Shown: piece by piece, positions 1 to 8,827 of the stretch
Position numbering within the stretch: the first letter of the stretch is position 1
Layout of the letters: each line of letters begins with the position of its first letter
Translations under genes and position numbers: made by a program
Assembly: GCF_002067275.1 (NCBI RefSeq)
Contig: NZ_MVQX01000054.1
Coordinates: forward strand, 62,001-126,000
Direction: 5' to 3'
Length of the DNA: 64,000 nucleotides
Origin: Methanomethylovorans sp. PtaU1.Bin093
Lineage (GTDB): Archaea; Halobacteriota; Methanosarcinia; Methanosarcinales; Methanosarcinaceae
The notes under the pieces: model-generated
What the model saw: only the letters and a program-made list of their open reading frames with translations
Told to the model about the DNA's origin: nothing
The model's database searches: none

Positions 1-52
1 GAAGAGATTTGTGATCTAATAATGTTATTAAGTTATCATTCGTAGGTGTTTT

Positions 53-943
53 ATGACAAGTATAATGCAGGATGATATTCTGGAGAAATATCTTAAGGCA
101 GGCGAGATACTATCCAGGGTGAGAAGCGAAGCAAAGGATAGGGTCAAAGTGGGTGCAAGTCTGCTTGAAGTAGCGGAGTTCGTGGAAAACAGGACCATAG
201 AGCTCGGAGCCGATGGTTCAGCGTTCCCATGTAATATCTCACGGAATGATGAAGCTGCCCACGCCACACCAATGGCAGATGATGAGTCGGTTTTTGGAGA
301 AGATGTGGTGAAGCTGGATATCGGGGTTCACGTGGATGGCTATATTGCTGACTCTGCCATCACAGTGGATCTCACAGGCAAGCATGGGGATCTCGTCAAA
401 GCCTCAGAAGCTGCCCTTTATGCTGCTATAGATACTGTAAAAAGTGGGGTTAATACCGCACAGCTGGGTTCTGTGATCGAAGACACTATTGTAGATCTTG
501 GTTTCAGGCCAATAGTCAATCTGACAGGCCATGGGGTTGCCAGGTATATTGCCCATACTCATCCCAGCATACCCAACCGTCGTATTGATCACGGTTCTGT
601 GCTCACCGCCGGAGATGTGATAGCTATCGAACCCTTTGCTACTGATGGTGCGGGAAAAATAATAGATGGTTCATGGGCAGAGATATTCAGTGTCATAGGG
701 AACAAACCTGTGCGTCTGCCAGCTGCCCGTAATCTTCTGAAAGAGATAGAACCGTATCGGATGTTGCCATTCGCCAAGAGGTGGCTCAAGACCGAAAAAC
801 TTGACTTTGCTCTTATGCAGCTTGCTAAATCAGGTGTGATCACTTCTTATCCGGTACTCAAGGAAGTTGCGGGCGGTCTTGTATCCCAGGCAGAACATAC
901 GCTGATCGTTACAGAGGACGGTTGTCAGGTGACCACTCTTTAA
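53..943 (+). CDS. map: Methionine aminopeptidase, type II
   Basis: Removes the initiator methionine from new proteins in the cytoplasm using a two-metal centre. The 296-residue length fits archaeal type II enzymes. The metal ligands are recognisable: Asp89 and Asp100 eleven residues apart in a KLDIGVHVDG...IAD context, His160 in TGHG, Glu193 in AIEPF and Glu281 in the EHTLIV segment; His70 in the DEAAHATP motif is the usual substrate-contacting histidine. An AGGTG sits a few bases before the ATG at 53; an in-frame ATG at 65 is a possible alternative start. The stop overlaps the ATG of the next gene (TAATG), so the two are probably co-transcribed. Confidence 0.95.
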   Translation: MTSIMQDDILEKYLKAGEILSRVRSEAKDRVKVGASLLEVAEFVENRTIELGADGSAFPCNISRNDEAAHATPMADDESVFGEDVVKLDIGVHVDGYIADSAITVDLTGKHGDLVKASEAALYAAIDTVKSGVNTAQLGSVIEDTIVDLGFRPIVNLTGHGVARYIAHTHPSIPNRRIDHGSVLTAGDVIAIEPFATDGAGKIIDGSWAEIFSVIGNKPVRLPAARNLLKEIEPYRMLPFAKRWLKTEKLDFALMQLAKSGVITSYPVLKEVAGGLVSQAEHTLIVTEDGCQVTTL

Positions 944-1719
944 TGAGGGATAGGTTGAAAGCTCCACTTTTAGCATTTTCATTGTTTTTTTTGTTTATGA
1001 TACTTCCAGTGAACGCAACCTTCACCTGGGAAAACAATATTACTGTTGGATATGAAGAGGTCCAATGGATATATACGGAAACCTATGATGAAGCCAATTC
1101 TATCATCTACAAAGACTACGTCGATGTGTCGGTGGGTAACCGGGATGGCTTCATAAATGCCTGGGAGGTTCTTAAAACTGATGTGAATACCAGATCTGCC
1201 CTACAAAATTCTATCATTGAGCAGATGGATGTAATTGTGAATGGCTCTTCTGAAAACATCGTGCTAACAGATGTAAATTCTCGGATGTCCCCTGAATTGT
1301 TGGGTCCGGTAATGCAGGCAGAGGTTATTACGAATATCTACACGACCAATTACCGCGTTTTATATCCTTTTTTAGAAGCTGGGGACAGCAATATATGTTT
1401 CATTGGTGAAAAAAACACTCCTATAGTTATCAATATGCCTAAGGGGATATCTGTGAATTCTACTGAGGGTATCGATAATGTATCTGTCAGCAACAATGGA
1501 CAGGTTGTAAAGGTCGCGGGTAGTTTTGATTCAACTGGAAAAGCAACAGTTCATTTCCACTTGGAGGAGGCTGAAGATATCGTTGCCTCAGTCCCGGAAG
1601 TCACTGAAGAGGGTCTTTCAGGTGAAGGAAGGATATTGGGGGATGAGCCATATCATGATTTCTCTCTTGCTGGAAGGATATTCCCTTCTTTAAGGATATG
1701 CAATCCCGACAGTGCTTAA
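943..1719 (+). CDS. Secreted protein of unknown function
   Basis: I do not recognise the family. The start at 943 overlaps the map stop codon and is preceded by AGGTGA; a longer start at 922 would lie inside map. Residues 1-25 form a signal peptide (two basic residues, then a run of Leu/Phe/Ile, then PVNA). The mature part has several N-x-S/T sequons, in keeping with a glycosylated surface protein. A segment near residue 70 reads like half of an EF-hand (N-R-D-G-F-I-N-x-x-E) but lacks the first loop Asp. There is no C-terminal membrane segment or PGF-type tail, so it would be released or held by partners unless the 3' end has been altered. Confidence 0.7.
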   Translation: MRDRLKAPLLAFSLFFLFMILPVNATFTWENNITVGYEEVQWIYTETYDEANSIIYKDYVDVSVGNRDGFINAWEVLKTDVNTRSALQNSIIEQMDVIVNGSSENIVLTDVNSRMSPELLGPVMQAEVITNIYTTNYRVLYPFLEAGDSNICFIGEKNTPIVINMPKGISVNSTEGIDNVSVSNNGQVVKVAGSFDSTGKATVHFHLEEAEDIVASVPEVTEEGLSGEGRILGDEPYHDFSLAGRIFPSLRICNPDSA

Positions 1720-1771
1720 ATAAAGGATATACTCTTTATAATCCATTTAATTAATGTTGAGGCAATAGAAG

Positions 1772-2059
1772 ATGATGATCGAACAGATAAAACTAAAAAG
1801 AGGTATTGCTATAGGTCTGAACATTGAAATGCAGCATGCATCTTTGCTTGTGGTGAAAGCTGATTTGGGATTCGTGATGTGTGGTTATCTGGATATGGCC
1901 ACAGCTGAGAAGCTGGGAGATGTGGCTGCACGGGTTTCAGGGGTCAGCACATTTGAAGATGTTCTCGCTGCAGAGGTCAGGTCAGTAACCCCTAAAGCTA
2001 AAGAACTTGGCATTGCAGTGGGCATGAAGGCTGTGGATGCCTTGGAGCTAATGTTCTGA
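1772..2059 (+). CDS. DUF1805 (YunC-like) protein
   Basis: A 95-residue protein matching the DUF1805/YunC family in length and pattern: an N-terminal strand, a central segment reading VVKADLGFVMCGYLD, a helix with ATAEKLGDVAA and a C-terminal VGMKAVDAL helix. The family is widespread in Bacillus and methanogens and has no settled biochemical role. The gene has two adjacent ATG codons at 1772 and 1775; either could be used. It stands alone on the + strand between the map pair and the presenilin-type protease, with its own upstream AT-rich promoter stretch around 1720-1750. Confidence 0.75.
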   Translation: MMIEQIKLKRGIAIGLNIEMQHASLLVVKADLGFVMCGYLDMATAEKLGDVAARVSGVSTFEDVLAAEVRSVTPKAKELGIAVGMKAVDALELMF

Positions 2060-2180
2060 GCTTATACCAATATTCTTATTACTCTTTATTATCTCAACAT
2101 GTTAACACTTGCATAGGATTAAATACTCTTAATATATTCTTAAATTAAAAATATTTTTGATCTTAAGAGGGGATATTACT

Positions 2181-3092
2181 TTGAGTTCGGAAAAAGGTTT
2201 CTTAAAGACTTATGCTCCAATCTTTGCTATGGCCGGCATCATATTAGCTGTCCAGTTTCTATCTTTGTTGCTGGCACAACCTATGAATGCCGAAGGTATG
2301 CAGGCTTTTGAGGACCCCGACTCCACAGCCAATAGTTTGTACTACGTCGTGATCATCCTTGTGTTCACTTTCTTCCTGCTCGTAGCACTGAAGAAGAATA
2401 TGCAATGGGTCATTCAGCTTGTAATACTACTTGCAGTGGCTTCTACGGTATATTATGTGTTCATAGCTCTATTATCGCTGCTGACGGACTCGAGCACGGC
2501 AATAAATGCTGTTTCTTTGTTCATGGCAATAGTTCTTACTGTTCTGCTGTACAAGTTTCCGGAGTGGTATGTGATAAACACTATTGGCTTGATCATAGGA
2601 GCAGGTGCGAGCGCCATCTTCGGCATTTCCCTTTCAATCATCCCGGTACTTGTTCTGCTATCACTTCTCGCTATCTATGATGCTATCTCCGTCTACAAGA
2701 CAAAGCACATGATAGACCTTGCTGAAGGTGTTATGGACCTGCGGTTACCCATACTTTTCATTATTCCGAAGAAACTGAACTATTCCTTTATCAAGGACAC
2801 TTTTAAGAAAGAAGACGGCGAAGAAAGAGAAGCTTTTTTCATGGGTCTGGGTGATGCAGTAATGCCTACCATTCTGGTAGTTTCTGCTAATGTTTTCCTG
2901 GATTCACCTTTGAAATATATGGGCATTTCATATCCTTCCATAGGTGCCATGATCGGAACACTAATAGGATACGCTGCTCTTATGGTATTCGTAATGAAAG
3001 GGAAACCACAGGCAGGCTTGCCATTCCTTAACACAGGTGTTATACTTGGATACGTAGCAGGTGTACTGATCACAGGTGGTTCTTTCTATTAA
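2181..3092 (+). CDS. Presenilin-type (A22) intramembrane aspartic protease
   Basis: A polytopic membrane protein of the archaeal presenilin/signal peptide peptidase homologue family (DUF1119, A22), which cleaves substrates within the membrane. About nine hydrophobic segments are visible. The two catalytic aspartates lie in the expected motifs: YD in LAIYDAISVYKTKH (about residue 167) and GLGD in MGLGDAVMP (about residue 225), followed by a PAL-like turn, AGLPFLN, near the C-terminus. The start is best placed at TTG 2181, which has a good Shine-Dalgarno (AGAGGGGAT) eight bases upstream; a TTG at 2157 has none and would add eight residues. The family is well characterised structurally from Methanoculleus; its natural substrates in methanogens are unknown. 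Confidence 0.9.
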   Translation: MSSEKGFLKTYAPIFAMAGIILAVQFLSLLLAQPMNAEGMQAFEDPDSTANSLYYVVIILVFTFFLLVALKKNMQWVIQLVILLAVASTVYYVFIALLSLLTDSSTAINAVSLFMAIVLTVLLYKFPEWYVINTIGLIIGAGASAIFGISLSIIPVLVLLSLLAIYDAISVYKTKHMIDLAEGVMDLRLPILFIIPKKLNYSFIKDTFKKEDGEEREAFFMGLGDAVMPTILVVSANVFLDSPLKYMGISYPSIGAMIGTLIGYAALMVFVMKGKPQAGLPFLNTGVILGYVAGVLITGGSFY

Positions 3093-3108
3093 AAAATTTT
3101 AAGACCCA

Positions 3109-3582
3109 TCATCTCTGCTCTGGCAGTTCAGAATTAAAATTACAGAACATACAAGAGGGGTCCTTTCCTTCTTCAGTAGACGCAAACTCAGAATCTATGG
3201 CACGGGTACCCTCCGCAAGTATGGAAGCATTGGCTACGGTACTGCTGATAAGGATCGTATCGAATATCTCTTCCCTGCTCACCCCAAGTCTTTTAGCTGC
3301 CCTTATGTGGGTTTTAAGACAATGACCGCACTTGAGGGCAGAGGCAACAGCAATACTGATAAGTTCCACGGTCTTTGGGTCCATGCGCTTGAACTCACGC
3401 ATAATGCTGTTCGTATATATCATTCTGGAGATAAAGAGTTCAGGCATATCTTTAATGAAATTCACTATGTACGGGACCTCTCCATACTGTTTCTTCATGT
3501 CCTCCAGCATTTTTTCAACGATTTCTTCCGGTTTTTCGTCAAGAAGTTCTTTGATCTTTTCGATTTCCACGTTGCACCTCAC
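3109..3582 (-). CDS. Carboxymuconolactone decarboxylase (AhpD-like) family protein
   Basis: A 157-residue all-helical protein with the CMD/AhpD signature: a helix ending ASALKCGHC-LKTH, giving CxxC at Cys85/Cys88 and His92, the redox pair that in AhpD passes electrons to a peroxiredoxin. Two more cysteines form a CMFC motif at the C-terminus (Cys144/Cys147), beyond the usual CMD fold, and Cys3 is near the start. It is the last gene of the MCR-activation operon and its ATG overlaps the stop of mmp7, so it is translated with it. Family members act as peroxidase partners or thiol oxidoreductases; a redox role linked to MCR activation is an inference from position only. Confidence 0.85.
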   Translation of the reverse strand: MRCNVEIEKIKELLDEKPEEIVEKMLEDMKKQYGEVPYIVNFIKDMPELFISRMIYTNSIMREFKRMDPKTVELISIAVASALKCGHCLKTHIRAAKRLGVSREEIFDTILISSTVANASILAEGTRAIDSEFASTEEGKDPSCMFCNFNSELPEQR

Positions 3583-4514
3583 ATCTCTATGCCCACTTCA
3601 GATTTCCTTTTAACCTTCACAAGTATGTAGTTCTTCATTTTTGAGGGTGTAATAGTTGCAACATCTCTAAGGCGGATATTATCCTGCAATTCCATATCTT
3701 CAACCTTCTTATGGAAATCAGCATAAGGGAGTTTAATGCGCAGTCCATCTAATTGCAGTGTGAGCGGCGCAGGGGTATATACGCTTTCTATCTCAGGGAT
3801 CTGTTCCTGTACCTCTTTCATGATCCTTGCAGGCAGGACGGCAAGTGGGTCCCTGGCAATATCCTCTCTCATTTTTTCCACGATCATCCCCACTTTCTCA
3901 CTCATAACATCCAGGCCCTCCAGTTCATCACTGTGCCTTAGCCTGTGAGCGACCCTGCCGATGTTCCCTATGTACATATCGGCACCAGGCACTTCTTCAG
4001 TCTTTAGGTCCGGCCCTCCTGTGGCAACGATGGGTATCTTTATACCTTCAAAGAGTTTAGGTTTCTTATTGATTATACAATCCCGGAAGGTACCAAAAGA
4101 GAACAGGGCAATATCATGCTCATTTATTAGTCTTCTTTCATAATCTGCAGAAAGTGCAACTCTTCTTCCCATGCCTCTGGCAAGTCCTATCATTGTGGTG
4201 TTAGCGCCTCCACGCCTGAGGAATTCAGCTATATCACAGGCAGAATGCGGCAGATGATGAGACGCAAGCGTAGGTGAAACAACGGCTATTTCAGTTCCTG
4301 TAAGGGGAGCTCTGGATATCTTCCCAAGAAGATCTTTGGCAAGCTGCTCAATAAGGTGTACATCATCTCTGGGTACGAGCATCACAAGAGTAACCTCTGT
4401 GGCAGCCGGTGTTTTCTGGATGAGGTATCCTCCCAGGTCTTCCAACAGTTCCAATATAAGCGTATGCCTGTGTATTCCACCTTCATATATGTAAGGTTCA
4501 AGCACTGCTGCCAA
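3579..4514 (-). CDS. mmp7: Methanogenesis marker protein 7 (MCR activation complex)
   Basis: Methanogen-restricted protein of the marker 7 family, recognised by its length (311), its Cys-containing HSACDIAEFLRRGG and GTFRDCIIN segments, and its place in the conserved marker cluster. Purification and cryo-EM work on Methanococcus maripaludis placed Mmp7 in the ATP-dependent complex that reduces the nickel of coenzyme F430 in methyl-coenzyme M reductase, with Mmp17, Mmp3, McrC and component A2, and with complex iron-sulfur clusters forming an electron path. The two visible cysteines are candidate cluster ligands, which is inference. It begins four bases after mmp17 ends and overlaps the CMD gene by four. 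Confidence 0.88.
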   Translation of the reverse strand: MAAVLEPYIYEGGIHRHTLILELLEDLGGYLIQKTPAATEVTLVMLVPRDDVHLIEQLAKDLLGKISRAPLTGTEIAVVSPTLASHHLPHSACDIAEFLRRGGANTTMIGLARGMGRRVALSADYERRLINEHDIALFSFGTFRDCIINKKPKLFEGIKIPIVATGGPDLKTEEVPGADMYIGNIGRVAHRLRHSDELEGLDVMSEKVGMIVEKMREDIARDPLAVLPARIMKEVQEQIPEIESVYTPAPLTLQLDGLRIKLPYADFHKKVEDMELQDNIRLRDVATITPSKMKNYILVKVKRKSEVGIEM

Positions 4515-4518
4515 GAGC

Positions 4519-5112
4519 CTATCCTCCCTTTATCTTTTCAAGCATTTGGTGTCCTTGCTGCACCCATTCTGGTTTCATGGCATCTTCGGATGCTACGAAA
4601 ATAAATTCATTGCTGTTAAGTGAGTGATAACGTACCCTGAACCCTTCAGGAGTTCCTCTTATAGCCATTTCGACAAGCCTGGAAAGCAATGTACGTTTTG
4701 GGTCGAATATGGCCATTTCTTTTATGGTCTCTATCTCAGTGTCCATATTTTCCACGTTTACATTTATGGTCTTCCTGTCCTGTTGAATGACTTTTCCGCG
4801 TCCATATTTTACCCACAGTTTCTCCAACAGGTCAGGCAGGTACTTCTCATCTCGCAGGACTATCTGTATCTCATTCCTAGTGACAGCTCCAATGTTAACA
4901 TCTGCAAAGTCCGATGTTTTTACCAACGGCGGGCTACCTCTCAGAATGATGGCCATCTGGAATAGTGAGTATTCAGGCGTTATGATAGCATATATCCTGC
5001 CAATAGAGTTGGCAAGACCAAGCTCCGAAATGACATCTGAGAGTATTGATCTGTAAGCTTCGGCCTCTTCAGGTATTTTAGTTTCCACCTTGAATATCTC
5101 CAGAGGCTCCAT
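4519..5112 (-). CDS. mmp17: Methanogenesis marker protein 17 (MCR activation complex)
   Basis: A 197-residue protein of the marker 17 family, found only in methanogens and related MCR-bearing archaea, with characteristic segments near the N-terminus (TPEYSLFQMAIILRG) and C-terminus (RYHSLNSNEFIFVASED). In M. maripaludis Mmp17 is a subunit of the MCR activation complex. The sequence contains no cysteine at all, so it cannot by itself ligate an iron-sulfur cluster through Cys and is more likely a scaffold or docking subunit here; that is inference. It starts five bases after mmp15 ends and is followed after four bases by mmp7. Confidence 0.87.
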   Translation of the reverse strand: MEPLEIFKVETKIPEEAEAYRSILSDVISELGLANSIGRIYAIITPEYSLFQMAIILRGSPPLVKTSDFADVNIGAVTRNEIQIVLRDEKYLPDLLEKLWVKYGRGKVIQQDRKTINVNVENMDTEIETIKEMAIFDPKRTLLSRLVEMAIRGTPEGFRVRYHSLNSNEFIFVASEDAMKPEWVQQGHQMLEKIKGG

Positions 5113-5117
5113 ATTTC

Positions 5118-6359
5118 TTATCCCTCCACAAATCCCGATGCCAGCAATGCACTTCCCACAGCGCCTATGAGGTGGGAGTTCGGTGGCACAAGCACATCTA
5201 TTTTAAGCAGACTGCTCAAGGCTTTTGGAACGCCTTCTATCAGTGAAGAACCACCCACGAGGATCAGTGGCTCTTTTACATCCACTTCCTGCAATTGCTG
5301 CTCAAAGATCTGTTCCACCACACTATGGCATGCCGCAGCAGCTACATCTTCCGGTCTTGATCCTTTCGCCAGTGAGTTTACAAGTGACTGGATACCAAAG
5401 ACAATGCAGTAACTGTTCATATCGACCTTTTCCTGCATACCTTTTACAGCCAGTGCACCCAGTTCAGTAATATCGACACCAAGTCTCTTTGCTGTCATAT
5501 CCAGAAAACGCCCGGATGCACCTGCACAGATACCACCCATGGTGAACATGCCCGGAATCCCATCTTCCACTGATATGGCCTTGTTATCCATTCCACCAAT
5601 GTCTATAACGGTTGCAGAGCCCTTTTGCTTGTTTGCCAGGTACACCGCACCTTTGGAATTGACAGTGATCTCTTCCTGTACCAATTGCGCCTTAAAATGC
5701 TCTCCTACCAGGAACCTGCCATAGCCGGTGGTTCCAATAGCCTGGATATCTTCGGCCTTTACTCCAGCTTCTTCCAGTGCACGGTTGAAAGCTTCTGTGG
5801 CACTATCTATGACCTTTATAGTGGGCACCCAGCCTTGGCCAATGATCTTGTCATCTCTCATTATCACAGCTTTCGTGGTGGTCGAACCAGAATCTATACC
5901 CGCAGTAAGGCCAGTCTGTTTCTCTCGAGCCAGCAGATGTTTCCTTCTTGCGATGGTGGTAAGAGCTTCCATTCTTGTCATAAGGGTGGCTGCTGTTGTC
6001 CTTTCGGTGAATGAATAACTGATAACAGGAATGTTGGAATGCTTGTTTATATATCTCCTAACTTCGTTCCTTACAATAGCAGCTTCAGCACACCTGAAAC
6101 ATGATGTGATGAACACTCCATCCACATCTGCAATGCCTTCCACCACTGCCTGTGCTCTTGCCATCATCAGACGCAGATCAGGACTTGCAGCCTCTATCCC
6201 AAAATCCCTTCCTATAGTGTCAAGGGAAGCTATATCTATTTCCGGGAATACCAGTTTTGCATTGACACTGGAAGTCACTTTTTCCAGTTCACCCTGGACA
6301 CCTGCGTATTCCGAACCGCATGAGACCAGTGCCACTTTTACTTGCTTCTCCGTGCTCAT
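5118..6359 (-). CDS. mmp15: Methanogenesis marker protein 15, HgdC/BadF-type ATPase
   Basis: A 413-residue ASKHA-fold ATPase fused to an N-terminal domain. The C-terminal part (from about residue 150) has the HgdC phosphate motif [10 protein letters not shown], the second motif DIGGMDNK, and both cysteines that in 2-hydroxyacyl-CoA dehydratase activators hold a [4Fe-4S] cluster at the dimer interface: Cys278 in [12 protein letters not shown] and Cys318 in NSYCIVFG, 40 residues apart. The N-terminal domain carries CxxC at Cys87/Cys90 (SCFRCAEA). Family knowledge says such activators use ATP hydrolysis to push one very low-potential electron to a partner. A start at 6359 follows a strong GGAGGAGAG and overlaps the mmp5 stop. 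Role in MCR activation is inferred from family and operon. Confidence 0.92.
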   Translation of the reverse strand: MSTEKQVKVALVSCGSEYAGVQGELEKVTSSVNAKLVFPEIDIASLDTIGRDFGIEAASPDLRLMMARAQAVVEGIADVDGVFITSCFRCAEAAIVRNEVRRYINKHSNIPVISYSFTERTTAATLMTRMEALTTIARRKHLLAREKQTGLTAGIDSGSTTTKAVIMRDDKIIGQGWVPTIKVIDSATEAFNRALEEAGVKAEDIQAIGTTGYGRFLVGEHFKAQLVQEEITVNSKGAVYLANKQKGSATVIDIGGMDNKAISVEDGIPGMFTMGGICAGASGRFLDMTAKRLGVDITELGALAVKGMQEKVDMNSYCIVFGIQSLVNSLAKGSRPEDVAAAACHSVVEQIFEQQLQEVDVKEPLILVGGSSLIEGVPKALSSLLKIDVLVPPNSHLIGAVGSALLASGFVEG

Positions 6360-6808
6360 GATCTCTCCTCCGTTGAAAGTGATCTCAGGAACTCGGCTAT
6401 CTTGTAGACAAACTCCTTACCTTCCTCTTCACTTCTGGGGTATTCTACTTCAAGGATAGGTATCTCTTTTTGGCGTATCAGATATTTGGTAAGCTCGTTC
6501 GTCCTGGCGCATCCCATGCACCCAAAGGCCATGGATGCCTCGTTCACGATGATGGCAGCTTCTGCTTCATCTATCATAGGTCCAACTATGGCCATCCTCC
6601 CCCTTACGCCTGCGGGCACCTCCACTGCTGCATACTTCAGACCCATTTTAGGCTCTTCAGCCGTTATGTTCAGAGGTGGAGAGTCCACTCCTACAGTATT
6701 TACTTTCTCTTTTATCTTTTCCATCATCGCAAGGGGCTTGTGGCCGAAGCGTTCTACAAGATCAGAAAGTATCAGGCTGTTGATAGGATAAATGATCACT
6801 TTTGCCAT
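6356..6808 (-). CDS. mmp5: Methanogenesis marker protein 5
   Basis: A 150-residue methanogen marker protein of unknown biochemistry. Its C-terminal half carries CxxC at Cys97/Cys100 in [12 protein letters not shown], followed by a helix, a hydrophobic strand around IPILEVEYP and a final helix. That order closely matches the N-terminal domain of the neighbouring Mmp15 (SCFRCAEA, then IPVISYSF and a helix) and resembles the end of the 2-hydroxyacyl-CoA dehydratase D-component, so I read Mmp5 as an HgdB-like fragment; this is inference by eye. It lies between mmp6 (nine-base gap) and mmp15 (four-base overlap). Confidence 0.87.
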   Translation of the reverse strand: MAKVIIYPINSLILSDLVERFGHKPLAMMEKIKEKVNTVGVDSPPLNITAEEPKMGLKYAAVEVPAGVRGRMAIVGPMIDEAEAAIIVNEASMAFGCMGCARTNELTKYLIRQKEIPILEVEYPRSEEEGKEFVYKIAEFLRSLSTEERS

Positions 6809-6817
6809 TATATTGCC

Positions 6818-7249
6818 TCATAAATTAGATTCAATGATCTCCTTCAGCTTCTTTACTTCTATTTTTTCAGCACGGTGTATCTCGGCGGGTGGAACATGTT
6901 TATCATAAGCATCAAGTGCTTTTCCGATCATGGGTAGCATCTGGACTTCCTCTCTCAGGTAATGGAATCCTGGTCTGGGTCCGCCACCCCTTACAGACCG
7001 ACATCTTCTCTCATCCCCGGGGTGAAACCCACGCTCTTTCACAAAGATATGATTCCTGTCCATAGCTCTCAGTTCATCAACTACTCTATCCACAGCAGTC
7101 CTCGGACCAGTAACCATTGTTCCAAAACAAGTTTCTTTGATAGTTATGGATGTTTCTGATTCATATACTTTCATTGCGGCATCTATGGGCAGAACGCTGT
7201 CAGAACTTATTACCACAATTTTTGTGATAACATCTTCTTCATTATTCAT
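6818..7249 (-). CDS. mmp6: Methanogenesis marker protein 6
   Basis: A 143-residue methanogen marker protein without known biochemistry. The N-terminal half looks like a small alpha/beta domain (KIVVISSDSVLPID, then a segment with GTMVTGPR); the middle has an Arg/Gly-rich stretch, RRCRSVRGGGPRPG, and a positively charged C-terminal helix follows. Two isolated cysteines are present. The ATG at 7249 overlaps the stop of mmp3 by four bases and is preceded by GGAGGGG, so translation is coupled. Position between mmp3 and mmp5 in the MCR-activation operon is the only clue to its job. Confidence 0.87.
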   Translation of the reverse strand: MNNEEDVITKIVVISSDSVLPIDAAMKVYESETSITIKETCFGTMVTGPRTAVDRVVDELRAMDRNHIFVKERGFHPGDERRCRSVRGGGPRPGFHYLREEVQMLPMIGKALDAYDKHVPPAEIHRAEKIEVKKLKEIIESNL

Positions 7250-8811
7250 GGGTCCCCCTCCCTGTTACGTTCGATGACATAGATCTTATCTCCTTCTTTG
7301 AAGTTCCGGAGCTTTTCGATGTCAAGGATACGCCCAATGATATTTGTACTTATGAACTTCTCTCCGGTAGGTCCGAAAAGGTCATCGTCCTTCGTTTTGA
7401 CACCCACCATTCCCATACGCTTAGCCGCCTGGTTTGTAACACCTATCTCTCCGGACACAACCTTTTCCTTTGGTGTGTTCTCCGGCAGGATCTCCTTATA
7501 TCTCTCTGCAGGTTTTTCAGCTTTGAAAATATAGGTATTCTCATACATCATTATCAAAGGCATAATTCCTACGGGCCTGAACTGCAGGCCAATGGCATGT
7601 CTGAAAAAGTCCAGGGTTATGGGTGCAGCATTGTCATACAACTCTATGCTAACTATCTTTGAGTCATCAACTCCTGTAGCCCTGACAGTACCTTCCCGAA
7701 GTATCTCAATGGTAGTATCGGGCTCCTGGGCCACAATTAGCGCCTCATCAGCGATATCCCCTTCTCTTATAAGTTTCACACTATATGGAGATAATTCCTC
7801 TTCAGCCTCGCGGAAACTCTTGCCATGCAGCATTATCTGTGCTGGTGTGGTATGTATCAAAAGCCGGTGTCCGACTTCTGCCATGTTCACAAGTTCCATA
7901 CCCTGTTCCACGTGTCCGATCACCGAATGCAGAATGCTGGCTGTTCTGTCATCTGTGGAGATAAAAGCCTTTCCTGCTCCATATCCCACGGTGCGCAGGA
8001 ATACACTCCCTCTCATTCGCGGTTCATAGTTTTCATATACAGGAAGCTCTCCAAGAAGAGCATGATCTGATATAAAAGAGCTGGAGACCATATCTACTTT
8101 GAAACTTCCATTCCTTATAACTGCAAAAAAATGTTCTGCTCCGTGGGGTGATTCCGCCGACATTGCCACATCCAGAAATGTGAATACTTTTTCCCCATCC
8201 TCGAGAGGAACCGTAAGATCAGTAGTAAGAAGATGTTCACCTGTTTGCTTCCATGATATCACAGGCTTTATCTCAATTATCCTGTCTTTCTTTTCCAAGT
8301 TGTCCAATACACTTTTTCCACTTACTACTCTTCCAAAGGAACCTTCCAGGGGGGCCCCATATTCTGCAGAATGTCTATCCTTAGTTATTATTAAGTGCGT
8401 ATTATGAGGGTCTCCTCCACCCGCTGCAAAAAGAAGTTCATATTCTCTATATGTGCCTGCCTCTCTCTTGGGAACCATTTCACTTGCAAAGGGACCAAAT
8501 GCCACTGCATCCCGGCTGATCCATCGCAGAGGTATATCCCTGTACTCTCTGAACTTATCTGCCCACTGTTTCTTCGAAGATGAATGCTTTTCAAAGAGTT
8601 CGATAACGAATTCCCCGGAGGTGGTAATTATCCGATATTCCACTACGTTTTCTTCTTGTTCGATCTCAGACCTTTTCAGTATTCCTACTGAAACACCTTC
8701 TTTATAAGGTGGGTCAGATACCCGGATGGCATCCCCAAGAGTAGCTCTTTCAGGCAACTTTATTTCAATTCCGTTGACCTCTACGGTTATTTCGCCATCC
8801 ACATCTAACAC
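7246..8811 (-). CDS. mmp3: Methanogenesis marker protein 3 (MCR activation complex)
   Basis: A 521-residue protein of the marker 3 (UPF0288) family. It opens with a small ubiquitin-like segment (ITVEVNGIEIKLPERATLG) and contains a cyclophilin-like core: THLIITKDRHSAEYG with LEGSFGRVVSGKSVLDNL, and a second copy-like FFRHAIGLQFRPVG region. The only cysteines typical of cluster binding are absent. In M. maripaludis Mmp3 co-purifies with McrC, Mmp7, Mmp17 and component A2 in the complex that activates MCR. Here it follows atwA by 16 bases, so two members of that complex are encoded back to back. Confidence 0.9.
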   Translation of the reverse strand: MLDVDGEITVEVNGIEIKLPERATLGDAIRVSDPPYKEGVSVGILKRSEIEQEENVVEYRIITTSGEFVIELFEKHSSSKKQWADKFREYRDIPLRWISRDAVAFGPFASEMVPKREAGTYREYELLFAAGGGDPHNTHLIITKDRHSAEYGAPLEGSFGRVVSGKSVLDNLEKKDRIIEIKPVISWKQTGEHLLTTDLTVPLEDGEKVFTFLDVAMSAESPHGAEHFFAVIRNGSFKVDMVSSSFISDHALLGELPVYENYEPRMRGSVFLRTVGYGAGKAFISTDDRTASILHSVIGHVEQGMELVNMAEVGHRLLIHTTPAQIMLHGKSFREAEEELSPYSVKLIREGDIADEALIVAQEPDTTIEILREGTVRATGVDDSKIVSIELYDNAAPITLDFFRHAIGLQFRPVGIMPLIMMYENTYIFKAEKPAERYKEILPENTPKEKVVSGEIGVTNQAAKRMGMVGVKTKDDDLFGPTGEKFISTNIIGRILDIEKLRNFKEGDKIYVIERNREGDP

Positions 8812-8827
8812 CTCTTTGAATACTTCT

